A DNA stretch of 34,159 bases from Pelagicoccus sp. (GCA_028284635.1 JANQRJ010000041.1:1-34159), one strand, 5' to 3'; positions 8,026-16,211 are shown, counted from the stretch's first letter. Notes: generated from the letters alone by a model not told the origin. Numbers and translations are program-made.

Positions 8026-8193
8026 GTAGGGCCGGCGCCGGCCGCCGTTCCGCATCATCGCTTCTCCTTATCCTTATCCTCTTCCTCATCTTCATCCTCA
8101 TCCCGGGATAAAGATGAGGATGAAGATGAGGATGAAGATGAGGAAGAGAAGAAACCATGTGCTCGCGGTCCTGCCTAACGGGTTCCGCGCTAC
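8026..8193. repeat. Composite GTAG-headed repeat with GATRAR hexanucleotide inverted core
   Basis: The left end is GTAG at 8026 followed by GGCCGGCGCCGGCCGCCG; the right end is CTAC at 8190-8193, where the minus strand reads GTAGCGCGGAACCCG. Between them, perfect 23-nt arms at 8079-8101 and 8126-8148 are built from YTYATC and GATRAR hexamers, with extra GATGAG/GATGAA units at 8113-8125. The left GTAG unit matches the one at 34105, and the right one resembles those at 4484 and 13373. The two outer units belong to different subfamilies. The rest of the 8014-8393 gap shows no gene. Confidence 0.82.
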
Positions 8194-8393
8194 GGCGCAA
8201 CCAGTCCGAATCTAGAAGCGCTCCATCGCCTAAACAGATCCTTTACGAGCGATTTGCCAAGGCGGTCGCATGAATGGCTCTCCCTTGGGGTTTAGGCTAT
8301 TTCCGATTCAAGTCTAAGTAAAAGGGACCGATTTGGAGAGGAGCTTAGTAGCCCCTAGTCTAATTTTTTTCATACGTACTCCACGAAACAACG

Positions 8394-8798
8394 ATGACCG
8401 CCGCCATACACCGCCGCCTCTCTGTCGCCATCGCATGCGCTTGCGCTTGGACGGGACTTTTGGCGGACGACGAATCGACTGAGCCAGCCGAATCGATTGG
8501 CAATCCTCAGTCGGTAGATGCCTATGCCAGGTGGGATGTTCGGCCCGTGGACAAGTCCTCGCTTCAGCCGATCGTATCGCTGCGCTTCCGCGAGGCCCAA
8601 TTCTCAGGAGCAGTCAACGTCGATATCGCCCTTGTCGAACCGGGCTTGTTCGTCGGTCGGCATCTTGAAGTAGGGGCCTTGGCTCGACTTGCGAAACCCA
8701 GCGCCACGACTTCCCCGCACGACTCACTCGAGCAGGCCTCGCCCAAGTCGCCTGCAGCTCCCGACTCTCCCGCCACCAAGGCAAAACCCTCTAGCTAG
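8394..8798 (+). CDS. Hypothetical small secreted protein
   Basis: A 134-residue protein not recognised. It starts with a basic and hydrophobic segment (HRRLSVAIACACAWTGLLAD) that looks like a signal peptide cleaved near residue 24. A short conserved-looking core follows (WDVRPVDKSSLQPIVSLRFREAQFSG..., about 47-97), and the C-terminal 35 residues are a Pro/Ala/Ser/Lys-rich low-complexity tail. Upstream is an AT-rich stretch (about 8361-8375) that could hold a promoter. It lies 81 bp before the chemoreceptor gene on the same strand and may share its transcript. No function is proposed. Confidence 0.55.
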   Translation: MTAAIHRRLSVAIACACAWTGLLADDESTEPAESIGNPQSVDAYARWDVRPVDKSSLQPIVSLRFREAQFSGAVNVDIALVEPGLFVGRHLEVGALARLAKPSATTSPHDSLEQASPKSPAAPDSPATKAKPSS

Positions 8799-8879
8799 CG
8801 AAACCCCCATCGGGTGTCGGGAACCCGCTCCTAAAGCAAACATCGATTCAACGTCTCCCAGCCATCTCTCCCACTTACC

Positions 8880-10826
8880 ATGAGCACATTATCACTCGCT
8901 AAAAAGATAGGACTCACTTTGGCGCTCTCCCTCACGTTCTTCGTGGTGCTTGCCAGCGTCTCCTACATCGCCGTCTCCAAACTCAACTCGTCGTTCGAAG
9001 AGTTCGCTCTAAACGTCGAGGAAGGCAACGCAGCCTCGGACAAGGTCTCGCTCGCCTTCTCCATGCGAGCGAACATAGCGGAGTACCTCGCCACCAGCGA
9101 TCCGCAGAAGGTAGTCGAGCACGAGAAGATGTTCGCCAGTCTCGAGAAAGGCTTTGCCGACACCTCGAGCTCTCTCCACAATCAGGAAGGCCGCCGCGCC
9201 ATGGCCGAAGCCAAGGCCCTTATGACCGGCTACAACCAGGCCTTCGAAAAGATCGTCGCCCTGAAAGGGGAGCAGGCCCGCCTCATCGACACGATCGTCA
9301 AGCCCGGAGCCAACGAGATAAAGGACAACCTAAAGGAGATGCTCGCCGCCGACCAGGGCCGGGGAGACATCGCGGGCGCTTTCGCAGCCTCTTCCGCCTT
9401 GCAGAGCATGTTCGAAGCCGACTCCGCAGTGAATCGCGTGATCGTCAAGTACAACGAGGAAGAAATGGCCGTCGCTAGCGACATGGTCGTCGAACTCGGC
9501 ACCAAGATTGACGCGATGAGGGACGACTACCAGATGAACGTCGACTTCGACGAAAGCCTCAAGGACGAGCTCAAGGAACGCGTGCTCCCTCGCAGCAAAG
9601 AAGTCCACGGAACCTTTTCGACAGGCGTGGCCGATCTCGCCTCCACGCTCAAGCAGATTACCGAGATCAACGAGCGCGACCTCATGCCAGTAGGTCCGAA
9701 GTTCGTCGCAAAGATGGAGCTCTTCCAAAAGGGCATCGCCAACACCCAGCAAGAGCTTCGCGACGACGCCAAGTCTCTTCAGGCTACCGTCAACACTTCG
9801 GTCGTCATCATTAGCCTAGTAGGCCTGATCATTGGCGTTGCCGGAGGATGGTTCGTGGTTCGCGGCATCACTCGCAGCATTGACGCTATCGTCCGTCGCC
9901 TCGAAGCCGCCGCCAGCGAGACCCTCAATGCCTCGGAACAGGTTTCCTCCAGCAGCGATGCCCTCGCCCGCGATTCCTCCGAGCAGGCAGCCTCTATCGA
10001 AGAAACCAGCTCCTCGCTCGAAGAGGTCAACGCCATGACTGCGAAAAACGCCGAAAACGCGGAGAGCGCCAAGAAGCTCGCTTCCGAAGCCCGCGTCGCC
10101 GCCGAGTCCGGCGCCGAGTCGATGAAGGACATGATCACCGCGATGCAGGACATCAAGGAGTCCAGCGACAACATCGCCAATATCATCAAGACCATCGACG
10201 AAATCGCTTTCCAGACCAATATCCTCGCTCTCAACGCCGCAGTCGAAGCCGCCCGAGCAGGCGAGTCCGGCGCCGGTTTCGCCGTAGTTGCCGACGAGGT
10301 GCGCAACCTCGCTCATCGCTCGGCCGAAGCGGCATCCATTACCGCCGAGAAGATCGAGAACTCCGTGCACAAGTCCGAGCGCGGCGTCGAGCTCAACCAG
10401 CGCGTGGCCGAAAATCTCCAGACCATCGTGGAGCACACCCAGAAGATGGACGACCTCGTCGCCCAGATCTCCGGAGCTTCCGCCGAACAGAATCGCGGCG
10501 TAGGCCTTATTCAGAGCTCCATCTCTCAGATGGACAGCGTCACTCAGCGCAATGCCGCTGCAGCCGAGGAAACGGCTTCCTCTTCACGCGTTTTGCTCGA
10601 TCAATCCAGCAGCATGCAGAACACCATCCGAGACCTCGTATCCGTGGTCAACGGCGGTCACCAAAGTACTCACCATCGCCACACTCCCGCTCCCACTGCC
10701 GCGCCTGCCCGTCCTGCCGAGCAGTCGTTCGACATGCCCGCTCCAGCCTCCCGTTCGGCTGGGCCTCAGCAGCCCGCAGCGGCTCCCGCCAGCAAAGACG
10801 GCTTTACGGACATGTGGGACAACTAG
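8880..10826 (+). CDS. Methyl-accepting chemotaxis protein, HAMP-less, with C-terminal linker tail
   Basis: A 648-residue chemoreceptor. Helix TM1 (about 9-32) and TM2 (about 306-328) bracket a helical periplasmic sensor of about 270 residues. After TM2 the protein runs almost directly into the signalling coiled coil, without a recognisable full HAMP domain. The highly conserved hairpin tip is present at about 440-481 ([20 protein letters not shown] and following GEGG-type region, here [18 protein letters not shown]), which contacts CheA and CheW. Glu/Gln-rich helices at about 365-385 and 555-565 would hold methylation sites. Beyond residue 592 a Pro/Ala-rich linker ends in FTDMWDN, which could tether an adaptation enzyme, though it does not match the classical NWETF peptide closely. 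No other chemotaxis genes are nearby. The ligand is unknown. Confidence 0.92.
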   Translation: MSTLSLAKKIGLTLALSLTFFVVLASVSYIAVSKLNSSFEEFALNVEEGNAASDKVSLAFSMRANIAEYLATSDPQKVVEHEKMFASLEKGFADTSSSLHNQEGRRAMAEAKALMTGYNQAFEKIVALKGEQARLIDTIVKPGANEIKDNLKEMLAADQGRGDIAGAFAASSALQSMFEADSAVNRVIVKYNEEEMAVASDMVVELGTKIDAMRDDYQMNVDFDESLKDELKERVLPRSKEVHGTFSTGVADLASTLKQITEINERDLMPVGPKFVAKMELFQKGIANTQQELRDDAKSLQATVNTSVVIISLVGLIIGVAGGWFVVRGITRSIDAIVRRLEAAASETLNASEQVSSSSDALARDSSEQAASIEETSSSLEEVNAMTAKNAENAESAKKLASEARVAAESGAESMKDMITAMQDIKESSDNIANIIKTIDEIAFQTNILALNAAVEAARAGESGAGFAVVADEVRNLAHRSAEAASITAEKIENSVHKSERGVELNQRVAENLQTIVEHTQKMDDLVAQISGASAEQNRGVGLIQSSISQMDSVTQRNAAAAEETASSSRVLLDQSSSMQNTIRDLVSVVNGGHQSTHHRHTPAPTAAPARPAEQSFDMPAPASRSAGPQQPAAAPASKDGFTDMWDN

Positions 10827-10859
10827 GATCGGCATAGAAAGTCCGCTACCAATTTCACC

Positions 10860-10889
10860 AGGCGCGCCCCGCAAGGAGCGCGCCTTTCC
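10860..10889 (+). terminator. Rho-independent-type terminator after the chemoreceptor gene
   Basis: Stem AGGCGCGC (10860-10867) pairs with GCGCGCCT (10878-10885) around a 10-nt loop, followed by a short T-rich run TTTCCTT. It lies 34 bp after the chemoreceptor stop codon and before the peptidase start at 10907. Confidence 0.7.
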
Positions 10890-10906
10890 TTCGAAAGCCA
10901 CTTCAC

Positions 10907-11995
10907 ATGAAACGAATAGCCCTGCTCGCCCTCGCTCTTAGCTGCGCCTCTCTTCCCGCTGCGGATTTCTATCCTGAACTCCAAGTGGGGACCGAGCGCT
11001 ACGAGAATGTTCACGTTCTCTCCTCCAACGCCTCCTCGCTCTCCATTCGCCATGCCCGAGGCATCGCTCAAGTCCCGCTCTCCCAGCTCAGCGAAGAGCT
11101 GCAATTGAAATACGGATACAGCTCGGAGGCGGCTCTCGCTCGCGAAGCCGAGCTCGAAAAACTGCGAGCCCAGCAAGTCCAGGAGGGGAAGGTCCGTCTG
11201 GCCAAGCGGATCGAAACCGCTGCCGTTCAAGCCAAGACCCGTTCGGCGCCCAAAGGGCTGGACGGCGCTTTCAGCTCCTTCGGCGAGGCTCCGGAGCTGC
11301 GGCGCGAGCTCGACCTGCGCCCCACCTTTCGTAGCCATGGCATCGGCGTTCGTCGGCAGAGAGGAGCCAGCTGCGCGGTCCACGCCATCGTCGCCGCCCT
11401 CGAGTTCCAGTATGCCGTCAAGAGCGGCAAGCAAGTCGACCTCTCCGAGAACCATCTCGTCGGAGCTACCTGCAAGACCCTGGGCCGCAAGCCGCGAAAC
11501 ATCGTCGGTTCCCATGACCAGAACATTCCTGTGGTGGAAGAAGGCTTCACTCTCGAGCAGGTCTTTCAGGCCATCCGAGGCTTCGGTCTCCGTCCGGAAG
11601 CGAGCAGCGATTCGGCTGAAGCCAAGGGTTCCAACGACTCCTTGCAGGACGTGAATTTCGGCAGCTTTCAGGTGCCCGGCTCTCCTGGTCCGATCGCCAT
11701 CGGCAACATCGTGCACGTGCTCAATGCCGGAATGCCTGTGGTCATCGGAATTGGCTGGCCAGCTGATTGGCGTATCCGAAATACCAACACGCTTTCCGCT
11801 CAGCCGCCGCTTTCCGGCGCAGGCCATGCCGTTACGCTTGTGGGCTATCGCTGCGAAACCGGTCGACTCGAGGATACGCGCTTCATCTTTCGAAATTCAT
11901 GGGGAACCAGTTGGGGCGCCGGCGGCTACGGTTTCGTCACCTACAAGTACCTCGCCGAAAACCTCTTCAGCAGCTACGTCGTAGAACTCCGCTAG
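10907..11995 (+). CDS. Secreted papain-like (C1 family) cysteine peptidase
   Basis: A 362-residue protein with signal peptide MKRIALLALALSCASLPAAD. Residues about 20-70 form a small beta-rich N-terminal domain, then a charged helical linker (about 75-110) leads to the peptidase domain. The C1 catalytic set is complete: oxyanion Q151 and nucleophile C156 (QRGASCAVHA), H307 (GHAVTLVGY) and N330 in RNSWGTSWGAGGYGFV. This implies an active periplasmic or extracellular endopeptidase, or one acting on peptides at the surface. There is no long propeptide of the eukaryotic inhibitor type, though the N-terminal domain could play that role. The gene stands alone between a terminator and an inverted repeat. 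Specificity cannot be read from the sequence. Confidence 0.87.
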   Translation: MKRIALLALALSCASLPAADFYPELQVGTERYENVHVLSSNASSLSIRHARGIAQVPLSQLSEELQLKYGYSSEAALAREAELEKLRAQQVQEGKVRLAKRIETAAVQAKTRSAPKGLDGAFSSFGEAPELRRELDLRPTFRSHGIGVRRQRGASCAVHAIVAALEFQYAVKSGKQVDLSENHLVGATCKTLGRKPRNIVGSHDQNIPVVEEGFTLEQVFQAIRGFGLRPEASSDSAEAKGSNDSLQDVNFGSFQVPGSPGPIAIGNIVHVLNAGMPVVIGIGWPADWRIRNTNTLSAQPPLSGAGHAVTLVGYRCETGRLEDTRFIFRNSWGTSWGAGGYGFVTYKYLAENLFSSYVVELR

Positions 11996-12000
11996 CCAAA

Positions 12001-12077
12001 ATAATCTTCATCTGCTTCTACTTCTTCTCCTCGGATTTTTTGAAGCGGATGAAGAAGTAGAAGCAGAAGAAGATTAT
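12001..12077. repeat. Inverted repeat of TTC/ATC triplets between convergent genes
   Basis: Arms at 12001-12027 and 12051-12077 are 27 nt long with one mismatch. They read ATAATCTTCATCTGCTTCTA and onward on the left. The loop contains a run of six T residues, so the hairpin could terminate both converging transcripts. The stop codon of the minus-strand glycosyltransferase (TAA, complement of 12074-12076) lies inside the right arm. A related element with the same CCCATAATCTTC end is at 17345-17442. Confidence 0.85.
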
Positions 12078-13210
12078 GGGGTGGCGAGCATTCGCTCGAA
12101 TTCCCGGTCGTAGCGCTCGATCATCTCTCGCCAGTCGTAGCGGGCCGCCTTCTCTCTCAGCGGACTGGGTTGTTTCCACCCCTCGTTGGCGATGAGTTCG
12201 GCCAGACGCTCGACAGCCTCATCTTCGCTCTCGTAGTAGGAAATTGGATATTCGTTGACGTCGAAATGATTTGGATACGCCAACCGCTTGGGCAATAGGG
12301 GGTGGCAGCCGCAGTAGACCGCCTCTACCACGCTGCCGCCGAAGAAATCCTGCTCCGAGGTGACGGGCAGGATGTCCGCTCTCCAGAGCCAGGCTGCGTA
12401 ATCCTCGAAACTGTCCGCCGTTCCGTATGCCGCCACGCGTTCGCCCCAGCGCTCTCTCGCCTTGGCGAAGTAGGGCGGCTCTGCCGAGGGCTGTTGCCCG
12501 AGCAGGGCCACTTGAAATTCCAGTCCCCGCTCCAGTAGAGCGTCCAGCAGTCGGCAAAAGGCGACTGGCCCCTTGTCGTACTCCCAACGATGGTTCCAGA
12601 GCAGCAGCGGCACGTCGCCCGCTTCTTCCGTTTGTTGCCAATACGGGTCGAACGCCGTCAGATCCAGTCCGAGCGGCAGGGTTGCGCTCTTAGCTTCGAT
12701 CGCAGCTACGGTGCCCTTGTTTTCGAAATCCGGATAGGCGTCTAGAAACTCCGGAAGGGCAGCCAGAAAGGTTTCGCGGTGGTAGTTGGAATTGAAATAC
12801 ACGCGATCCGCTGCCAGACTGCTCGTGTAGTTGATGAAGACGTAGTGCCGGTCTCGCTGCCGCTTCGCATCCATATCGCCCGGCGACCAAGGATAGCAGA
12901 GCTGGTTTTCGTGAAAGTAGATCGCCACCGGCGTTCTCGCGTAGCGGCGCCTGATCAAGCTGGTGAATACGGCTACGTCCAGCATGTCGGTGGTCAAAAT
13001 GAGATCGTACTCAGAGTTTTGTGACAAAAGTCGCTCTGCTAGAGTGATCGCCGCGCCGTGCATACGCCATTTCCAGTGGCGTCCTGGCAGGGTCAGGAGT
13101 TCGATGCGATGCCGCGACCGCTCGGCGAGCTCTTCCGCCCAACGCCGATGCGAACCGCTGAAAAACGGCTCGACCAGACAGATGTGAAGCGATGCGGAGC
13201 TCTCAGTCAT
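12074..13210 (-). CDS. tRNA-queuosine alpha-mannosyltransferase-like glycosyltransferase (DUF3524/GTDC1 type)
   Basis: A 378-residue GT-B fold glycosyltransferase of the family that contains vertebrate GTDC1/QTMAN, which adds mannose to queuosine in tRNA-Asp. The hallmarks are visible: N-terminal LVEPFFSGSHRRWAEEL (about 11-27), LTLPGRHWKWRMHGAAI (38-54), FHENQLCYPW (about 97-106), FINYTSS, FNSNYHRETFL, LWNHRWEYDKGP (about 189-200), LLGQ, and PVTSEQDFFGGSVVEAVYCGCHPLLP in the donor-binding half. A longer in-frame extension reaches 13354 but is repeat-derived poly-Ser; the start is ATG at 13210. The product is probably cytoplasmic. Its stop codon lies in the intergenic inverted repeat. The bacterial substrate is inferred from family only. 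Confidence 0.85.
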   Translation of the reverse strand: MTESSASLHICLVEPFFSGSHRRWAEELAERSRHRIELLTLPGRHWKWRMHGAAITLAERLLSQNSEYDLILTTDMLDVAVFTSLIRRRYARTPVAIYFHENQLCYPWSPGDMDAKRQRDRHYVFINYTSSLAADRVYFNSNYHRETFLAALPEFLDAYPDFENKGTVAAIEAKSATLPLGLDLTAFDPYWQQTEEAGDVPLLLWNHRWEYDKGPVAFCRLLDALLERGLEFQVALLGQQPSAEPPYFAKARERWGERVAAYGTADSFEDYAAWLWRADILPVTSEQDFFGGSVVEAVYCGCHPLLPKRLAYPNHFDVNEYPISYYESEDEAVERLAELIANEGWKQPSPLREKAARYDWREMIERYDREFERMLATP

Positions 13211-13227
13211 TCGCTGGTTCGAAACCC

Positions 13228-13373
13228 GTAGCGCGGATCCCGCAGGGCGGGACCGCGACCGCAACAATCCCGCATCGTCTTCCTCATCCTCATCTTTATC
13301 ATGGGATAAGGATGAAGAGGACGATGAGGAGGAAGCTGACGGAAGCGGTCCCACTCTGCGGGATCCGCGCTAC
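13228..13373. repeat. Composite GTAG-headed inverted repeat with GATRAR core
   Basis: Outer arms at 13228-13256 and 13345-13373 (29 nt, two mismatches) begin GTAGCGCGGATCCCGCAG on each strand. The two mismatches fall in the arm middle (GGGC against GAGT). Inside are YTYATC-type units (about 13275-13300) and GATRAR-type units (about 13305-13330), forming an imperfect inner hairpin. It separates two co-directional minus-strand genes, upstream of the glycosyltransferase start, so it is not simply an end-of-operon terminator for converging genes. Confidence 0.83.
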
Positions 13374-13381
13374 GGATGCCA

Positions 13382-13612
13382 CTAGTTGTGACAACCGCAT
13401 CCGCCTCCACCACAACAGCTTTGAGACGTGGCAGCTGGCGCGCTGCTGCCGCCTACCGAAAAACCATAGCCTCCCGATATGACGCGCCGCACTGGCTTAC
13501 CGGTCTCAGGATGGGTGGTCAACGCGTCGTCCTTCATGCTCTGCTGGATTTCGAATCGTTCCGGCTTCTCGTCGGGAGATGCGGGAATGGTCTCGTAAAC
13601 GTAGGTAGCCAT
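13382..13612 (-). CDS. FmdB-like small protein lacking zinc-ribbon cysteines, with Cys-rich tail
   Basis: A 76-residue protein matching the FmdB/CxxC-CxxC-SSSS family in its frame: MATYVYE at the start, FEIQQSMKDDALT (20-32) and PVRRVISGGYGF (40-51). In the usual family two CxxC pairs form a zinc ribbon before and after the QSM motif. Here those positions read TIPASPDEKP and THPETGKP, with no cysteine. Instead C66, C67, C72 and C74 cluster in a glycine-rich tail (CCGGGGCGCHN). The ATG at 13612 is chosen because the family starts M-x-T-Y. Function is unknown even for standard members. The gene sits between tyrS and the glycosyltransferase. Confidence 0.72.
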   Translation of the reverse strand: MATYVYETIPASPDEKPERFEIQQSMKDDALTTHPETGKPVRRVISGGYGFSVGGSSAPAATSQSCCGGGGCGCHN

Positions 13613-13670
13613 GAGTCGAAGGTTCGGAAAGGCCGTCGAAGGAGTCAAGCAGGGTAGACCTCCCCCTCGA

Positions 13671-13710
13671 CCGACACTTTATTTTCCAACGTTGGAAAAT
13701 AAAGTGTCGG
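13671..13710. terminator. Perfect 40-bp palindrome, likely terminator after tyrS
   Basis: CCGACACTTTATTTTCCAAC (13671-13690) is followed at once by its exact reverse complement (13691-13710), giving 20-bp arms with no spacer. It begins 10 bp after the tyrS stop on the minus strand. There is no T-run next to it, so it may be a protein-binding or repeat site as well as a terminator. Confidence 0.75.
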
Positions 13711-13719
13711 GCAGGGGTG

Positions 13720-15006
13720 CTAGGTCACGACGAGCGCGGCGTAGTTTTTCTTTCCTCTCCGCAGCAGGATGTACTTGCCGAAGTGGATGTCGGCTTGGTT
13801 GAGGGTTCGTCCAACCTCTTGTACGCGCTCGTTGTTCACGTTTACGCCGCCGCCTTGGATGTCCTTCTTGGCCTGGCCGCGGGAGGCGCTCAGTCCAGCT
13901 GCGACGAGAGCGTCTAGCAGGGGATAGCCTTCTTCGGAAGATAGGGCCTCGGCAGGAGCATTGGCGTTTGGAATCTCGCTGGCGACTTCGCGCAAGGCGT
14001 TTTCGGTAATGCCTTCGAGACCGCCGCCGAAGAGGATCTTCGAGGCGTTGATGGCGTCCTCGGTGGCCTGTTCGCCGTGGACGAGGGTAGTCATTGCGCG
14101 AGCAAGCGCCCGATGGGCCTCGCGGGCTCCGGGGTTTTCCATATGAGCGGTTTCGAGCGCCGAGACCTCCTCTTGGCTCAGGAAGGTGAAGAGCTTGAGG
14201 TAGCGGACCACGTCGCGGTCGTCGATGTTGATGAAGTATTGGTAAAACCGATACACGCTGGTGCGAGCGGGGTCGAGCCAGACGGCGCCTTTCTCGCTTT
14301 TGCCGAACTTCGAGCCGTCGCTGTTTGTAATGAGGGGCAGGGTGAGGCCGTAGACCGTCTGGCCGGCCTTCTTGCGGGTGAGTTCCGTGCCGACGGTGAT
14401 GTTGCCCCACTGGTCGGAGCCGCCGATCTGCAGTTCGCAGTCCATCGTCTGGTTGAGATGGTAGAAGTCGTAGCCTTGCAGCAGCATGTAGGAGAACTCG
14501 GTGAAGCTGATGCCGGCTTCCTTGTCGCTCATACGGGCCTTGACGCTCTCCTTGGCCATCATGGAATTGACGGTGATGTGCTTGCCCACGTCGCGCAGGA
14601 AGTCGAGAAAGCTGATGGACGTGGTCCAGGACGCGTTGTCGACGAGTTTGGCTGGATTGGGCAGCTCTTCGGAGAAGTCTAGCAGGCGGGCGAGCTGGAC
14701 TTTTACCTGGGCGATATTGTGGTTGAGGTCTTCCTTGCTCAGAAGCTTGCGCTCGGACTTCTTGCCGGAGGGATCGCCGATGGATCCAGTTGCGCCTCCC
14801 GCTAGGGTGATTGGCTTGTGTCCGTAGTTCTGGAAGCGGCGCAGAGCGAGCAAGGGCACAAGGTTGCCCACGTGGAGGCTGTCGGCCGTCGGGTCGAAAC
14901 CGCCGTAGACGGTGATGGGGCCTTCTTCGAGGCGCTTGGCCAGCTCTTCCGGAGCGGTACAGTCGCTGATCAGACCCCGCCATTTCAGTTCTTCCAGAAT
15001 AGTCAT
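13720..15006 (-). CDS. tyrS: Tyrosyl-tRNA synthetase
   Basis: A 428-residue class I aminoacyl-tRNA synthetase that charges tRNA-Tyr in the cytoplasm. The active-site pocket is seen in YGGFDPTADSLHVGN (34-48), where HVGN is the HIGH motif. ITLAGGATGSIGDPSGK (66-82), QIGGSDQWGN (193-202) and the KMSKS equivalent KFGKS (233-237) follow. An S4 RNA-binding domain covers about 365-425 (LDALVAAGLSASRGQAKKDI...). Length is normal for the TyrS1 type. The start MTILEELKWRG is typical of the family. It faces galE divergently across 230 bp that contain a GTAG-headed inverted repeat. Confidence 0.97.
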   Translation of the reverse strand: MTILEELKWRGLISDCTAPEELAKRLEEGPITVYGGFDPTADSLHVGNLVPLLALRRFQNYGHKPITLAGGATGSIGDPSGKKSERKLLSKEDLNHNIAQVKVQLARLLDFSEELPNPAKLVDNASWTTSISFLDFLRDVGKHITVNSMMAKESVKARMSDKEAGISFTEFSYMLLQGYDFYHLNQTMDCELQIGGSDQWGNITVGTELTRKKAGQTVYGLTLPLITNSDGSKFGKSEKGAVWLDPARTSVYRFYQYFINIDDRDVVRYLKLFTFLSQEEVSALETAHMENPGAREAHRALARAMTTLVHGEQATEDAINASKILFGGGLEGITENALREVASEIPNANAPAEALSSEEGYPLLDALVAAGLSASRGQAKKDIQGGGVNVNNERVQEVGRTLNQADIHFGKYILLRRGKKNYAALVVT

Positions 15007-15102
15007 AGAGCGATGGGTTCTGAGAGCAAAGCGACTCGCTGTCCATTTTGAAATCCGGCGTTGTGTGGCAGAGGGCCAGATTCGAGGTGAGGATCCCGTG
15101 AG

Positions 15103-15160
15103 GTAGCCGAACTCGATAGAGTTTGGTCTTCCGGATCCAGACTCTATCGAGTTCGGCTAC
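15103..15160. repeat. GTAG-headed inverted repeat in the tyrS-galE divergent region
   Basis: Perfect 20-nt arms at 15103-15122 and 15141-15160 read GTAGCCGAACTCGATAGAGT. Pairing continues four more positions inward if one G-U is allowed. The match stops exactly outside the GTAG on both sides. The element lies between two genes transcribed away from each other, where a transcription terminator would not be expected. Confidence 0.85.
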
Positions 15161-15236
15161 GAATGTGTTTCAGGAAATGCGCTTGGCGCGTTGGCCTGGG
15201 CCGTCTAGATCGACGACTCCTTTTCGAAGAGACGTT

Positions 15237-16208
15237 ATGAAGATACTTGTTACAGGGGGTGCCGGCTATATCGGCAGCGTGGCTACGGAGGTGCTTGTCG
15301 AGCAGGGACACGATGTTCTGGTCTTCGACAACTTGCAATTGGGCCATCGGGAGGCGGTGGCCGAGGGCGCGGCCTTCGTGCAGGGCGACTTGGCGAATCC
15401 GGCGGATATCGAGTCGGCGATTGCCGGTTTCAAGCCAGAGGCCGTGATGCATTTCGCGGCCAACTCCCTGGTGGGCGAGTCGATGACGGATCCTTTCAAA
15501 TACCTGAACGACAACGTGGTCAACGCCCTGAATCTGCTGCGAGCGATGGACGATCACGATGTCGGCAAGATCATTTTTTCCTCCACGGCGAACCTTTTTG
15601 CGGATCCCGAGAAGATGCCTATCGACGAGGGCGAGCGCATCGTGCCAGGCAGCCCGTACGGCGAATCGAAGGGCATCATCGAACGCTTCCTGCATTGGCT
15701 CTCCGTGACGAAGGGTCTGCGTTTCGCTTGTCTGCGCTACTTCAACGCGGCGGGCGCCACCGAGGTTCATGGCGAGGACCACAATCCGGAGCTGCATCTC
15801 ATCCCTATCGTTTTGCAGGTGGCTCTTGGCCAGCGTGAGAGCGTATCCATTTTTGGAGACGACTATCCTACGCCGGACGGCACTTGCGTGCGCGACTACA
15901 TTCATGTGCGGGATTTGATCGACGCCCACGTGCTTGCCTTGAAGTCCTTGGACGAGGGCAACCGGACCTACAATCTCGGCAATGGCAAGGGGTTCTCTGT
16001 ACTCGAGGTTATCGAGGCCGCTCGCAAGATCACCGGCCATGAGATTCCGGTCGTCATGGCTCCTCGCCGCCCTGGGGATCCGGCGACGCTTGTCGCATCC
16101 AGCGAACGGATACGCGAGGAACTCGGTTGGGATCCGAAGTACGCCGAGATCGAGCAGATCATCGAGACTGCCTGGGCCTGGCACTCGAAGCATCCGAAAG
16201 GGTATTGA
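15237..16208 (+). CDS. galE: UDP-glucose 4-epimerase
   Basis: A 323-residue short-chain dehydrogenase/reductase of the extended type. It interconverts UDP-glucose and UDP-galactose with tightly bound NAD in the cytoplasm, feeding galactose catabolism or envelope glycan synthesis. The NAD motif GGAGYIG (7-13), [10 protein letters not shown] (73-82), FSSTANLF (114-121) and catalytic Y141-x3-K145 ([10 protein letters not shown]) are present. LRYFNAAGA (166-174), [13 protein letters not shown] (215-227) and [13 protein letters not shown] (246-258) also match GalE. An in-frame extension upstream to 15123 encodes repeat-derived sequence, so the ATG at 15237 is used. The reading frame ends 3 bp before a GTAG-headed element. 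It is convergent with the formylglycine-generating enzyme gene. Confidence 0.94.
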   Translation: MKILVTGGAGYIGSVATEVLVEQGHDVLVFDNLQLGHREAVAEGAAFVQGDLANPADIESAIAGFKPEAVMHFAANSLVGESMTDPFKYLNDNVVNALNLLRAMDDHDVGKIIFSSTANLFADPEKMPIDEGERIVPGSPYGESKGIIERFLHWLSVTKGLRFACLRYFNAAGATEVHGEDHNPELHLIPIVLQVALGQRESVSIFGDDYPTPDGTCVRDYIHVRDLIDAHVLALKSLDEGNRTYNLGNGKGFSVLEVIEAARKITGHEIPVVMAPRRPGDPATLVASSERIREELGWDPKYAEIEQIIETAWAWHSKHPKGY

Positions 16209-16211
16209 GCC

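Noticed and set aside
8065-8150. Tandem GATGAG/GATGAA units resembling a short CRISPR array
   Set aside because: Units are six bases, have no unique spacers, and form an inverted rather than direct arrangement. No cas genes are present.
13211-13354. N-terminal extension of the glycosyltransferase with a poly-Ser run
   Set aside because: The extension is encoded by the composite repeat at 13228-13373 and is not part of the glycosyltransferase family; ATG at 13210 fits.
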